From the NCBI GenBank assembly GCA_900472575.1, contig UCIV01000033.1:1-64000 (forward strand): 64,000 bases of DNA, read 5' to 3'. Positions 35,475 to 44,845 of this stretch are shown here, piece by piece (the first letter of the stretch is position 1; each line of letters starts with the position of its first letter). The position numbers were made by a program, and so were the translations under genes. Origin of the DNA: Hyphomicrobiales bacterium (lineage in GTDB: Bacteria; Pseudomonadota; Alphaproteobacteria; Rhizobiales; Rhizobiaceae). A model generated the notes under the pieces. It had not been told where the DNA came from, made no database searches, and saw only the letters and a program-made list of their open reading frames with translations.

Positions 35475-35545
35475 GCAGCAGGTCCTTTTCTTTCTGTCCG
35501 TGTTCAGCGGCGGACAGCACAACACTATTGCCCCCAAAGGGGGCG
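35475..35545 (-). promoter_or_regulatory. Structured 5' leader of the cold-shock gene
   Basis: Two hairpins in the leader: CTGTCCG/CGGACAG (35494-35517) and GCCCCC-AAA-GGGGGC (35530-35544). Cold-shock mRNAs often carry such refolding leaders. The transcription start is not defined. Confidence 0.4.
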
Positions 35546-36205
35546 GCGGCAGGCAGTTTTAAGAAAGGGTCCCTGTGTTACCGCGGAGAATGGCAGGAAT
35601 AGATTTTTTCAAATTGCCCCCAAGTTCCCCGCCCGAAGTTTTGGCGACTTCGGATCGCATTATTATAGGTCTTCCCATGCTCGTAAATTGCCCGAACGGG
35701 GGCAGATTGCTGTGTTTATAGGGAATTGGCAAGAAAAAGTTTTGCGAAACTGCGCCGTGAAGTTGAAAAGGCATTGCCTCGGAAGCCGTTGGAACGTAGG
35801 CGTTTTTGACTGGTGGACAGCTTTGGCGCTATGAAATCCATCCAACCATCATTGATTGTATTCAACAATGTGCGGATTTGGCACAGTGAGTGGATTGCGA
35901 CTGGTGGATCCATCTTGCCCGATGGAAGCGTCTCCACACCGTTTGCTGATCGGTTCCCTGCTCATAAATTGGCCGCATTTTGGGATGTGCAATTCCTTTT
36001 CTTCCAGTTTCGCACGGGCAACAATAGGTTGCGTCTGTGGGTCACCCGGCATTAACCACCACGATGGTGGCCTGATTGAGTGTTCACGGAGTTTGATAGG
36101 TCGTATTCAAGCTTTCCGCTTGAAAGAGCGGGCCTCATTCGACATACAACTTCGGGCGATTTTTTTGACCTTCGCCGCGTTGCAACAGCTCTCAGGACCT
36201 CGATT
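35546..36205. other. Intergenic region upstream of aatA with a diverged repeat
   Basis: 660 bases between divergent csp and aatA. It has lower GC than its neighbours and contains two copies of a 17-base motif, TGCTC(G/A)TAAATTG(C/G)CCG, at 35678-35694 and 35959-35975. Small frames on either strand here do not resemble known proteins. A CCACC/GGTGG hairpin is near 36057-36071. Confidence 0.45.
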
Positions 36206-37408
36206 ATGGCCTTTCTTGCCGATGCCCTCTCCCGTGTAAAGCCGTCCGCCACCATCGCCGTTTCTCAGAAAGCGCGCGAGCTGAAAGCGAAAGGCCGGGA
36301 CGTAATCGGTCTTGGAGCCGGCGAGCCGGATTTTGACACGCCTGACAACGTCAAGCAGGCGGCGATCGACGCGATCAACCGCGGCGAGACGAAGTACACG
36401 CCGGTTTCTGGTATTCCGGAACTGCGCAAGGCGATTGCCGCAAAGTTCAAGCGCGAGAACGGTCTCGACTACGATTGGCAGCAGACGATCGTCGGTACCG
36501 GCGGCAAGCAGATTCTTTTCAATGCCTTCATGGCGACACTTAACCCGGGTGATGAAGTCGTCATTCCGGCTCCCTATTGGGTTTCCTATCCTGAAATGGT
36601 GGCGCTGTGCGGCGGTACGCCTGTTGCCATTTCGACAAGCCAAGAAAACGATTTCAAGCTCACGGCTGAAGAGCTGGAAAGCGCCATTACCCCGAAGACG
36701 AAGTGGTTCATCTTCAATTCGCCGTCCAACCCGACGGGCGCTGCCTATAGCGCGGCCGAACTGAAGGCTTTGACCGACGTGCTGCTCAAGCATCCGCATG
36801 TCTGGATCCTGACCGACGACATGTACGAGCACCTCACCTTCGGTGACTTCAAATTTGCAACGCCGGTGGAAGTCGAGCCGAAGCTCTATGATCGCACGCT
36901 GACGATGAATGGTGTGTCGAAGGCTTATGCAATGACGGGTTGGCGTATCGGTTATGCAGCCGGCCCGCTGCCGTTGATCAAGGCCATGGACATGATCCAG
37001 GGCCAGCAGACCTCGGGTGCATCGTCGATTGCCCAGTGGGCGGCCGTCGAGGCGCTGAATGGCCCGCAGGACTTCGTCGCCAAGAACAAGGCGATCTTTG
37101 AAGGCCGCCGCGATCTCGTCGTGTCGATGCTGAACCAAGCCACCGGTATTGTTTGCCCGAAGCCGGAAGGTGCCTTCTACGTTTATCCGTCCTGCGCCGG
37201 CCTGATCGGCAAGACGGCTCCGTCGGGCAAGGTTATCGAGACGGACGAGGATTTCGTTTCCGAACTTCTGGAATCGGAAGGCGTTGCCGTCGTTCACGGT
37301 TCGGCCTTCGGCCTTGGTCCGAACTTCCGCATTTCCTATGCGACTTCGGAAGAGCTTCTCGAAGAAGCCTGCAAGCGTATCCAGCGCTTCTGCGCTGCCT
37401 GCCGGTAA
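36206..37408 (+). CDS. aatA: Aspartate aminotransferase (class I, subgroup Ib)
   Basis: Transfers the amino group between aspartate and 2-oxoglutarate with PLP. The protein has 400 residues, the usual length in rhizobia. The PLP lysine is in SKAYAMTGWRIGY near residue 239; NSPSNPTGAAYS and the C-terminal RISYATS provide substrate binding. The ATG at 36206 (MAFLADAL) is the family start; a longer frame starting at 36080 is not supported. It ends with a strong terminator. Confidence 0.95.
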   Translation: MAFLADALSRVKPSATIAVSQKARELKAKGRDVIGLGAGEPDFDTPDNVKQAAIDAINRGETKYTPVSGIPELRKAIAAKFKRENGLDYDWQQTIVGTGGKQILFNAFMATLNPGDEVVIPAPYWVSYPEMVALCGGTPVAISTSQENDFKLTAEELESAITPKTKWFIFNSPSNPTGAAYSAAELKALTDVLLKHPHVWILTDDMYEHLTFGDFKFATPVEVEPKLYDRTLTMNGVSKAYAMTGWRIGYAAGPLPLIKAMDMIQGQQTSGASSIAQWAAVEALNGPQDFVAKNKAIFEGRRDLVVSMLNQATGIVCPKPEGAFYVYPSCAGLIGKTAPSGKVIETDEDFVSELLESEGVAVVHGSAFGLGPNFRISYATSEELLEEACKRIQRFCAACR

Positions 37409-37429
37409 TCGCTGACTACCTTTTACGAA

Positions 37430-37458
37430 AAAGCCCGCCGGAAACGGCGGGCTTTTTT
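37430..37458. terminator. Bidirectional terminator between aatA and the TonB receptor gene
   Basis: An 11-bp perfect stem (AAAGCCCGCCG) with a GAAA loop and T-runs on both strands. It separates two convergent genes. Confidence 0.85.
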
Positions 37459-37480
37459 GCGTTTGCGATCTGCGGCGGCT

Positions 37481-39973
37481 TCAGAAGCGACGGCTGAGCG
37501 AAATCTTAAAGTTACGGCCAGGCATGGCGGTAATGCCATCGTTTAGATAAGGCTCGTATTTCTTGTCAAAGATATTCTCGATCGCCGCGTGCAGCTCGGT
37601 ATCTTTCATGAAACCTTGCTTCGGCGTCCAGTCAAGGAAGATGCCATGCACCGCATAGCCGGGGCTTTCGGGCCGGGCGTAGGTGGAACCCATGAATTGC
37701 CGGATAGGTGTCTTGTCCTGCGCCTTCACAAAGGTGCCGGTCCAGCCAAAGGACAGGTCGTGATCGGGCATTTTAATGCCGAATGTAAGGTCGGCCGTAG
37801 TCGGGGCCAGATCGTTTACATAGGTCCTTGGTCCGCGAATGTCGTTGACGGCGCCATGCCGAGTACCTGTCATCATCGAGAAGCCGAGATCCGCGAACAT
37901 CCAGTCGGTGTCATAGTGTGCCTGGATCTCAAGGCCGGTCGTGTAATAGGCGGGCACGTTCCAGTACCAGTCCACCCCATCGGCACCCATGCCTGACAGA
38001 TTTCGGCTGCCGAAACGCCGCGCTACCGGATTGGTCACGTGGTTGTTGAAGACGGCGACCCGCGTGGAGAGCGTATCTCCGGATGTGATCACGTCATCAA
38101 AGTTGAAATCGACGCCAAGATTGATTGTGTTGTTTCGTTCAGCCTGCAGTTCCCGGCTGGTTGCCGGTGCTGAGCTGAGTGCGCTCTGGTTGGAATATAG
38201 TTCGTCGATGTTGGGCGCGCGCATGGCATAAGCCCAATCGGCGAACAAGCGTATATTCGGCGTCGCAGTCCAAGCCAGGCTTACAGCCGGAGTGAATCCA
38301 TGATGATCGACTGCCGAAAAATCGTGACCGGCTGCCGGATTGTTGTAACGCGGAGCAGCGTTGGGAACGCCTTCCGAGCGCACCCAGTCGAAGCGCAATC
38401 CCGATGTCAGGGTCAGGCTATCGGTCAGGTTGATCGTATCGCGGATAAAAGCGGAAGCGGTGTCCTGCGTGCCTTCTGGCATGAAATAGGGGGCGTAATG
38501 CCCGTAATTATAGTCTGGTTTTGTGCTGTTGGCGATGTCGAACATGGAGATATCACGCTTGTGAGCGTTGTATTGCAGGCCATAGTTGATGCTGTGCTGC
38601 ATTCCGCCCAGAGTGAGATCCGAGGTGTTTTCCAGTTCCAGATGAATGTCGGAGTAAGCTGCGTCGTTTTCCAGTCCGCCAACGGAAGCAGATGGACTTT
38701 GATCGCCCGGGCGGGTCGCGTGCTGGCGCGTTGAGGAATAGCTCGCCATGAAATGAGGATTCCAGAGTGCGCTGTCACCGGTATACTTATAGTCGAAAGT
38801 TGTGGTCAGATCCTTGAGTTCACGCCAGGCCAACCGGCGCCTAACCGCTTCCTGATAACCGTATTTTTTGATGTCGCTTGCATTGACTTCGAGTTGTCCG
38901 CGGATTGCAGCGACCGGTCCCCAGTTGTTGCTCTCACCATAGAGCAGCGATGTCTTGATCTCGTGGCCGTCGAACTCCGCGCCGAATTTGCCCATGCCTG
39001 AGGCGAGCTTCTCATCGGAGAACAGATAACGCTCGCCCCCGCCGATCCGCATGTCATCGCCCTTGCGCCACGTCAGAGAGAGGATGCCGTCATAGGTAAC
39101 CGGGGTTCCGAAATCCGAGCGACCGTAGAGTGCGCCGGTTTCCAGGAACTGCCTGTTGGCCGTCTGGTGGGCGGTCTTGCCGAAGAAACCCCAGGTCTGG
39201 CCGGGCTTCAGCATATCGGCCGCATCCTTGCTTTCCATTCGAATGGTGCCGCCGAAGCCGCCATTGCCGTAACGCACGGATGTGGCGCCCTTGTCTATCT
39301 CGACGCGTTTCAGCAATTCAGGTTCAACGAAGATCGTGCCCTGATCGTATTTTTCGAAATTTTTCGGAGCACCGTCGAGCAGGACGCGTGTATCGGTCTG
39401 GCGGGAGAAGCCACGGATGGAGATGGTCTGCCCCTGAAGCCGCACACCGCCGCCCATGGAGACGCCTGGCGTGTGTTTTATGAGTTCGGGAATGCTGGCA
39501 GCCTGTATTCTCGCCATCGATGCCTGGTCGATCACTGATTTGCTCGGGTCCCCGTCGCCATAATAGCGGCTGCCGGTGAGAATGATCGGCTCCAGAGCCG
39601 TCTGTTCGCCAGATGTTGCATCCGCTCCGCCTGCCTTACTCAAAGTCACCATTGACGTGCCAGAGTAGCGATATGAGATGCCGGTGCCGACCAGGAGGCG
39701 AGATAGCGCCGCCTCCACGGTCAAGTTTCCAGAAATGCTCGCTGTCGAGACGCCCTGTGTTACCGAAGCGTCGAAAGCGATCTGTAGCCCCGCCTGTGCC
39801 GCGAGAGCATTGAGTGCTCTGGTCAATGTACCGGCAGGAATATCAATTGAAACGGTGGCGACTTGCTGGGCGCGTGTCGCCTCGACCGTCGAAAATAGTG
39901 CGGCACCGCTCAAAAGTACGGCAAGTAGCCGGCGCTGTCTGTGCATGCTGCTGTGTGTCGTCGAATGTGTCAT
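37481..39973 (-). CDS. TonB-dependent outer-membrane receptor with STN domain
   Basis: An 830-residue receptor. After a signal peptide comes a secretin/TonB short N-terminal (STN) domain (about residues 45-95), which marks receptors that signal to FecI/FecR. Then a plug domain (ELIKHTPGVSMGGGVRLQGQTISIRGFSR region) and a 22-strand barrel ending in the C-terminal aromatic residue of SLSRRF. Several family members carry siderophores, heme or other metal chelates; the ligand is unknown. It is transcribed with the FecR and sigma factor genes upstream. Confidence 0.92.
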   Translation of the reverse strand: MTHSTTHSSMHRQRRLLAVLLSGAALFSTVEATRAQQVATVSIDIPAGTLTRALNALAAQAGLQIAFDASVTQGVSTASISGNLTVEAALSRLLVGTGISYRYSGTSMVTLSKAGGADATSGEQTALEPIILTGSRYYGDGDPSKSVIDQASMARIQAASIPELIKHTPGVSMGGGVRLQGQTISIRGFSRQTDTRVLLDGAPKNFEKYDQGTIFVEPELLKRVEIDKGATSVRYGNGGFGGTIRMESKDAADMLKPGQTWGFFGKTAHQTANRQFLETGALYGRSDFGTPVTYDGILSLTWRKGDDMRIGGGERYLFSDEKLASGMGKFGAEFDGHEIKTSLLYGESNNWGPVAAIRGQLEVNASDIKKYGYQEAVRRRLAWRELKDLTTTFDYKYTGDSALWNPHFMASYSSTRQHATRPGDQSPSASVGGLENDAAYSDIHLELENTSDLTLGGMQHSINYGLQYNAHKRDISMFDIANSTKPDYNYGHYAPYFMPEGTQDTASAFIRDTINLTDSLTLTSGLRFDWVRSEGVPNAAPRYNNPAAGHDFSAVDHHGFTPAVSLAWTATPNIRLFADWAYAMRAPNIDELYSNQSALSSAPATSRELQAERNNTINLGVDFNFDDVITSGDTLSTRVAVFNNHVTNPVARRFGSRNLSGMGADGVDWYWNVPAYYTTGLEIQAHYDTDWMFADLGFSMMTGTRHGAVNDIRGPRTYVNDLAPTTADLTFGIKMPDHDLSFGWTGTFVKAQDKTPIRQFMGSTYARPESPGYAVHGIFLDWTPKQGFMKDTELHAAIENIFDKKYEPYLNDGITAMPGRNFKISLSRRF

Positions 39974-40057
39974 AGGCCCCCGGACCTGTCCGTTGAAATG
40001 TACTTCTGCGCGGTTGACGGGCGGGGACGCGCTTTTGGGACAGGGCCAAGAAAAAAA

Positions 40058-41011
40058 TTACCGTCGCAGGACCGCGAGGTAGGGACCGAGCCGGGTAATC
40101 CGGATGCCGATCGCGTTTGCAAAGGCGTCAAGGGCCGCATCGGGATGCGCCAGATCAAGGCTTCCCGAAATCCTTCTGTCGGCGAGATCGGACTGCGCGA
40201 TCACTATCCTGCCTGGAATGTAGCGATCGATCTGCTCCACCACCAAAGACAGCGGGGTGTTGTCAAAAACGATCCTACCCTGCCTCCAGGCGGTCGCGGT
40301 GTCCATATCTGCCGCCTCTGCGACTTGAAGACGGCCATCGGGATCGTAGGAAATCTGCTCACCTTCGTGGAGCCGATGCGCCCGATCGCCGTTTTCGGAG
40401 GCGACCATGACGGCGTGCTCGGTGACGACCACCATTGTTTCCCGCTTCGTGAGGTTGATATCGAAGGCAGTGCCGAGTGCGGTTGTCGTGCCTCTGCCCG
40501 CCTCCACTATGAAAGGACGCGTCTGATCTGCTGCGACCTCGAAAAAGGCTTCGCCGCGCAAGAGGGTTATCCTGCGCTCGTTTGGCAGGATATGGATGGC
40601 TATTGCGGATTCGGCATTCATCTCGACCTTGGAGCCGTCCGCCAGCGTTACGATTTGTTTCTGGCCCGTGCCTGTCATGACATCTGCGCGCAAGCGCATT
40701 GGCCCATCAGCCAAGGTGAAAGCTATAGACCCACCTATAACCAAAAGCAGACCCGCTACGACATTGCGTGGGCGCAACAGCGGCTTGTGTGCCGCATTTC
40801 GGGCAAAATCCAGATCGTTGCTCAGAAGATGGCTGGCATCGCCCATGGCGCGGCGCGCGCGGTCAAAAATCTGGCCTCTGGCTGGATCCTCATTCAGCCA
40901 ATGTTGAAATCGCTCCTGCAGCGCTGCATCATCCGGATCCTCCTGAAGCCGCAACATCCAGTCGACCGCCTGCGCGCGAAGTTTCTTTTCGTTTGCCTTT
41001 GTGTCCGTCAT
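40058..41011 (-). CDS. FecR-family anti-sigma/regulator protein
   Basis: A 317-residue single-pass inner-membrane protein that relays the receptor signal to the sigma factor. The cytoplasmic N-terminal DUF4880-like part (AVDWMLRLQEDP) precedes a membrane helix near residues 85-105 (VVAGLLLVIGGSIAFTL) and the periplasmic FecR domain (LADGSKVEMNAESAI). The start at 41011 lies 2 bases after the sigma factor stop. Confidence 0.88.
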   Translation of the reverse strand: MTDTKANEKKLRAQAVDWMLRLQEDPDDAALQERFQHWLNEDPARGQIFDRARRAMGDASHLLSNDLDFARNAAHKPLLRPRNVVAGLLLVIGGSIAFTLADGPMRLRADVMTGTGQKQIVTLADGSKVEMNAESAIAIHILPNERRITLLRGEAFFEVAADQTRPFIVEAGRGTTTALGTAFDINLTKRETMVVVTEHAVMVASENGDRAHRLHEGEQISYDPDGRLQVAEAADMDTATAWRQGRIVFDNTPLSLVVEQIDRYIPGRIVIAQSDLADRRISGSLDLAHPDAALDAFANAIGIRITRLGPYLAVLRR

Positions 41012-41013
41012 GC

Positions 41014-41574
41014 CTAGAGCGCATCTTCCAATCGATCCAGGCAATGGAGATAGGCTTTTCGCAGGTGGCGGTCGACCATGTTACGGCTGATTTTCATGCG
41101 CTCGGCAATCTCGTCGGCCGAGAGCTTGCCGACACGGCTTGCGATGAAGACGCGTCGCCGCTGCAACGACATTTCCATGATCGCCGCTTTCAATATGCCC
41201 AGCCGATGTTCAAGATCCATTGCATGGTCTGGCGAGGCGATTGGTGCGCTGACGGCCAGAGCCTCCTGCTCGGTTCCCGAGAACAGGCAGGCTTCGAAGC
41301 GTTCCCGCCGAAATCGGTCGATGCCGAGATTGATGCAGGCGCGTATCAGGAAGGCTTTCAGCGACGCCTTGTTCTTGAGAGCGGCGTCCTTCTGGCGCAG
41401 ACGAATGTAAAGGTCGTGGACGATCTCCTGTATGTTTGCAGGATTGTGGCTTCGCCGTCGCACGCTTCCGCAAAGCTCGTCGTAATAAGCAAGAATAGCC
41501 CGATCCAGCAGCGGGTTTTCACCGGCCGAAGAGGCATGTTCGCTAGCAGAGGAGGCGCGAAAATGCGCTGTCAT
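41014..41574 (-). CDS. ECF sigma factor (FecI-like)
   Basis: A 186-residue extracytoplasmic-function sigma factor. Region 2 contains EIVHDLYIRLRQK and region 4 the helix-turn-helix in LSADEIAERMKISRNMVDRHLRKAY. Together with the next two genes it forms a complete cell-surface signalling unit: sigma factor, FecR regulator, STN-bearing receptor. A palindromic site upstream is a candidate iron-regulator site. Confidence 0.88.
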   Translation of the reverse strand: MTAHFRASSASEHASSAGENPLLDRAILAYYDELCGSVRRRSHNPANIQEIVHDLYIRLRQKDAALKNKASLKAFLIRACINLGIDRFRRERFEACLFSGTEQEALAVSAPIASPDHAMDLEHRLGILKAAIMEMSLQRRRVFIASRVGKLSADEIAERMKISRNMVDRHLRKAYLHCLDRLEDAL

Positions 41575-41647
41575 GAGAAACTCGGATACGAAAGCCGAAG
41601 GGTGAGCACCGTCTCTTAGATGACGGGAAAACCTATTGCAATAAATA

Positions 41648-41662
41648 TGATGATTTTAATCA
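41648..41662. promoter_or_regulatory. Candidate RirA iron-responsive operator
   Basis: TGATGATTTTAATCA fits the TGA-N9-TCA pattern described for the RirA iron-responsive operator of rhizobia. It also contains a perfect palindrome ATGATT-TT-AATCAT (41650-41663). It lies 74 bases upstream of the sigma factor start. This is a pattern match only. Confidence 0.35.
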
Positions 41663-41740
41663 TGTTTATCGTCGACCGACGTATGATGACGATCATGTCG
41701 ACATCGGGCGGCCTGATCCCGCCCGATGTCGAGGCAATGC

Positions 41741-42967
41741 CTAAGCCTTTGTAAGCTTGATGATCGTGGATTTTCCACCGCCCCGTTGTTCGGTAACGGC
41801 ATAAACTGCCCCGTCCGGCCCAACCTTCACGTCGCGGATGCGGGCGTTGAGCGGTACGCGTTCTTCATAAGCGACCTTGTCACCATTCATGTGCAAAACG
41901 ACGACGCCCTGGCTGACCAGCCCTCCAACCAGGAAGGCATTCTTCCATTCGGGAATGGCGTCGCCGTCATAAAAGGCCATGCCCGAGGGGCCGATTACCG
42001 GGTCCCAGTAGTAAACCGGTTGCTCGGTTTCTGCTTTTTCCGTAATGCCGCTGCCAACCGCGTTTCCGTTATATTCAACGCCGTAGGTGACTTCCGGCCA
42101 GCCATAGTTCTTGCCGGCCTCCGGCCTGTTCAGTTCGTCGCCGCCGCGTGGGCCGTGTTCGACGGTCCAGAGGCGTCCCTGAGCGTCCAGAGTGGCGGAC
42201 TGCATGTTGCGGTGGCCGAGGCTCCAGATTTCCGGCTGGGCGCCATCCGTATTGATGAAGGGGTTGTCTGGAAGGGCCTTGCCGCTCGTGTCAATCCGGA
42301 AGACCTTTCCAAGCCCGCTGCCGAGCTCCTGGGCTTGCACGCGTGGCTGGCGGTCTGAGCGTTCCCCAACCGTTACGTAAAGCTCGTTGTTCGGGCCGAA
42401 AGTGAGGCGCGAACCGAAATGCGAGCGTCCGTCGTAACTCGGTGTCTGACGGAAGATGACACTCACGTCTTCAAGCTTGCCGCCGCCATTATCGTCGGCC
42501 ACCAGTTTCGCCGAGGCGACAGATGTGCCGTTTCCGTCCTCGCGTGGTTCCGAGAAGGAAAAGAAGATCATGCCTGATGTTGCATAATCCGGTGCGAGTG
42601 CGACATCGAGCAATCCGCCCTGACCTCCAAACGCCACTTCGGGGACACCCGCGATTGCCGGACCGGCGTCGCCTTCCTGAGAGATGATATGCATGGCACC
42701 CTGTTTGGAGGTGACCAGCATGCGCCCATCGGGCAGGAACTCCATCGCCCACAGATGCGGCAGATCATCCGCAAAAACTTCGGTGCTGATCTTCGGCATT
42801 GTTGCCGGTTGCGGTGCGCGCGTCTGATTTTCGAAGGATGGCTTTTGGTCCGGGGCGTTGGCGCGGCCCGTTTCTGCGGGCTGGCCAGTGGTCTGGGCGA
42901 GAGTTGGAGTGGAGATGAGTGCAGATGTTATAGCCGTGCAGGCCAGCATGAGGGTGAGGCGTTTCAT
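41741..42967 (-). CDS. PQQ-dependent aldose sugar dehydrogenase (soluble, YliI-like)
   Basis: A secreted beta-propeller enzyme of 408 residues that oxidises aldose sugars with pyrroloquinoline quinone in the periplasm. A Sec signal peptide spans about residues 1-24. GGQGGLLDVALAPDY, the RSHFGSRLTFGPNNELYVTVGERSD stretch and WTVEHGPRGGDELNRPEAGKNYGWPEVTYG are family motifs. The start MKRLTLM at 42967 has AAAGGGAGA upstream. Rhizobia may lack PQQ synthesis genes and depend on external PQQ. Confidence 0.92.
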   Translation of the reverse strand: MKRLTLMLACTAITSALISTPTLAQTTGQPAETGRANAPDQKPSFENQTRAPQPATMPKISTEVFADDLPHLWAMEFLPDGRMLVTSKQGAMHIISQEGDAGPAIAGVPEVAFGGQGGLLDVALAPDYATSGMIFFSFSEPREDGNGTSVASAKLVADDNGGGKLEDVSVIFRQTPSYDGRSHFGSRLTFGPNNELYVTVGERSDRQPRVQAQELGSGLGKVFRIDTSGKALPDNPFINTDGAQPEIWSLGHRNMQSATLDAQGRLWTVEHGPRGGDELNRPEAGKNYGWPEVTYGVEYNGNAVGSGITEKAETEQPVYYWDPVIGPSGMAFYDGDAIPEWKNAFLVGGLVSQGVVVLHMNGDKVAYEERVPLNARIRDVKVGPDGAVYAVTEQRGGGKSTIIKLTKA

Positions 42968-43132
42968 TCTATCTCCCTTTGAAATGAACTCCTGGATGGA
43001 GATAGGCGTTTGCGCCGAAAGGGCCGAACACATGTCGATCAAGTTTAGTTTATGACGCCGGCGGCAAGGGTGAGGAATTGATGGATTGAATCCGGAAACC
43101 TTTTCAGGTGTTTGATACTGCTGTTGTTTTCG

Positions 43133-44275
43133 TCATAAGCCTAGGAAAGTCAGCATGACGAACGTGGCGAAGAGCACGAAATGCGTCATGCCTTCGATCG
43201 CGTTCGTCTGCCCGTCATTGAGGTTGATCGCCGCAACAATGAGAGTGATTGCGACCATGACCGTCTGGACCGGTGTCATCGCCATCAGGAAAGGCTGACC
43301 GGTGTAAAGCGCAATGGCCTCCATGACCGGTACGGTCAGGATGACGGTGGAGAGAGATGCGCCCATGGCGATGTTGACGACTGATTGCATGCGGTTCTTG
43401 AGCGCCGCGCGCAGTGCAGTCAGAATTTCGGGTGCCGCCGAAATCGAGGCGACGACAACAGCCATCAGGGCAGGTGGGGCGCCTGTTCCTTCCAACCCTT
43501 CATTCATGAAGGCTGACATGAATTCGGCGAGAACGCCGATAATCAGGACGCCGACCAGGATGATGGCGATGGAGAGGGTGGCAGATTCCTGTTCTTCTTC
43601 GGTCTCCGCAGCCGGCTTGGGCTGGGCATGCGTGGATGCGGCAGTAGAGCCGACACTGGAAGCGGCTGCAGCCGTGGCCTGGCCGCGATAGCTGTAGCTG
43701 AAGAAATAGCTATGGGTGCCGACCTGCATCTTGAGGAAAAGCGCATAAAGGGCCACCATCGCAAAGATGGTGAAGGCGGAATAATAGTGCCATTTGGCTT
43801 CCGGAATGAATTCCGGGACGATCATCGATATGCCCATGGCCGTCAGGATCATGGCACTGTAGGTACGGCTCGAATCGTCGTTATAGGGCTGCTCCCCGTG
43901 CCTCAAGCCGCCGAGCAGAGCCGCGAGCCCGAGGATGCCGTTGATATCGAGCATGACTGCCGAATAGATCGTATCACGCACCAAGGTCGGCGAGCTGCTG
44001 CTTCCCATCATGATTGCAAGGATCAACACCTCCACGGCAACTGCGGAAAGGGTGAGGATCATTGTGCCGTAAGGATCTCCGACCTTATGTGCCAGGACCT
44101 CCGCATGGTGGGCCACACGGGTGGAGGCCATGACAATCACGACGATAAGCGTGCAGGCCGCGATCATCGACACGAATTGTCCTTGCTCCAGCAGTGTGTG
44201 TTCGAACAGGTAGGAGAGGATCGCAAATCCGAATGCGATAAGAAGAAAGCTCTCCTGTTTCAAAATTGCCGTCAT
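43133..44275 (-). CDS. Calcium/proton antiporter (CaCA family, ChaA-like)
   Basis: An inner-membrane antiporter of 380 residues with ten or eleven helices. The two alpha repeats of the family are seen as HHAEVLAHKVGDPYGTMILTLSAVAVEVLILA and SISAAPEILTALRAALKNRMQSVVNIAMGASLSTVILT. The loop near residues 200-225 is acidic and rich in Ser, Ala and Glu. The substrate is calcium or sodium/proton. It is often annotated as ionic transporter y4hA in rhizobia. Confidence 0.9.
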   Translation of the reverse strand: MTAILKQESFLLIAFGFAILSYLFEHTLLEQGQFVSMIAACTLIVVIVMASTRVAHHAEVLAHKVGDPYGTMILTLSAVAVEVLILAIMMGSSSSPTLVRDTIYSAVMLDINGILGLAALLGGLRHGEQPYNDDSSRTYSAMILTAMGISMIVPEFIPEAKWHYYSAFTIFAMVALYALFLKMQVGTHSYFFSYSYRGQATAAAASSVGSTAASTHAQPKPAAETEEEQESATLSIAIILVGVLIIGVLAEFMSAFMNEGLEGTGAPPALMAVVVASISAAPEILTALRAALKNRMQSVVNIAMGASLSTVILTVPVMEAIALYTGQPFLMAMTPVQTVMVAITLIVAAINLNDGQTNAIEGMTHFVLFATFVMLTFLGL

Positions 44276-44494
44276 CTTGAATGCGCTCCTGTTCGTGCTG
44301 ATGATCTAACGCTGCAGTGCACCGCATCAAGAACCCTTTGATAAGAGGGTGAGCATTTGCGCTATTTGGACGATAATGCCATTATTTCTTTTGTGGCCTG
44401 GAACTCTGTTGCGGTCTTTTGCATCTTCACCACGGTGCCGCAGGCGGACAGATGTCCGATGTGTCGTGATGCGGCCACGCGTTAGGGAGGATTT

Positions 44495-44761
44495 ATGACC
44501 AAGGTCGTTTACAAGATCGTGCCGCATGACGGCGGTTGGGCCTATCGTCTCGGCGATGTTTTCTCCGAGACTTTTCCAAGCCGCTCAGATGCTATGCAGG
44601 CTGCGCGCATCGTGGCGGCGGAACAGCAGGTCGGCGGCGAACCGGAAGAGATCAGCTGGCAGGACGACAAGGGTGTCTGGCACAGTGAACACAGCGACGG
44701 AGGCGATCGCCCGGAGGCTGAGGTTCAGGATGGTGATGGCGAGCAGGCAGGTGCGCGCTAG
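44495..44761 (+). CDS. DUF2188 domain-containing protein
   Basis: An 88-residue protein. KIVPHDGGWAYRLGDVFSETFPSRSDAMQAAR and WQDDKGVWHSE match the DUF2188 fold, a small beta-rich domain of unknown role. The acidic tail is not conserved. A GGGAGG ribosome site precedes the ATG at 44495. The gene stands alone. Confidence 0.86.
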   Translation: MTKVVYKIVPHDGGWAYRLGDVFSETFPSRSDAMQAARIVAAEQQVGGEPEEISWQDDKGVWHSEHSDGGDRPEAEVQDGDGEQAGAR

Positions 44762-44802
44762 CTCGCGTGTGATCGTCGTGAATTCGGGTTCGCCCATGAC
44801 AG

Positions 44803-44826
44803 AAAAAGGGCCGCGTTAAGCGGCCC
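44803..44826 (-). terminator. Rho-independent terminator of the Old Yellow Enzyme gene
   Basis: A 7-bp GGGCCGC stem with a GTTAA loop and a T-run on the minus strand, 20 bases after the stop. Confidence 0.8.
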
Positions 44827-44845
44827 CCGGTTTCGTTGATTAGTT

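Noticed and set aside
35559..36055. Small frames between the cold-shock gene and aatA
   Set aside because: They lack ribosome sites and conserved features; similarity between two of them comes from the 17-base repeat.
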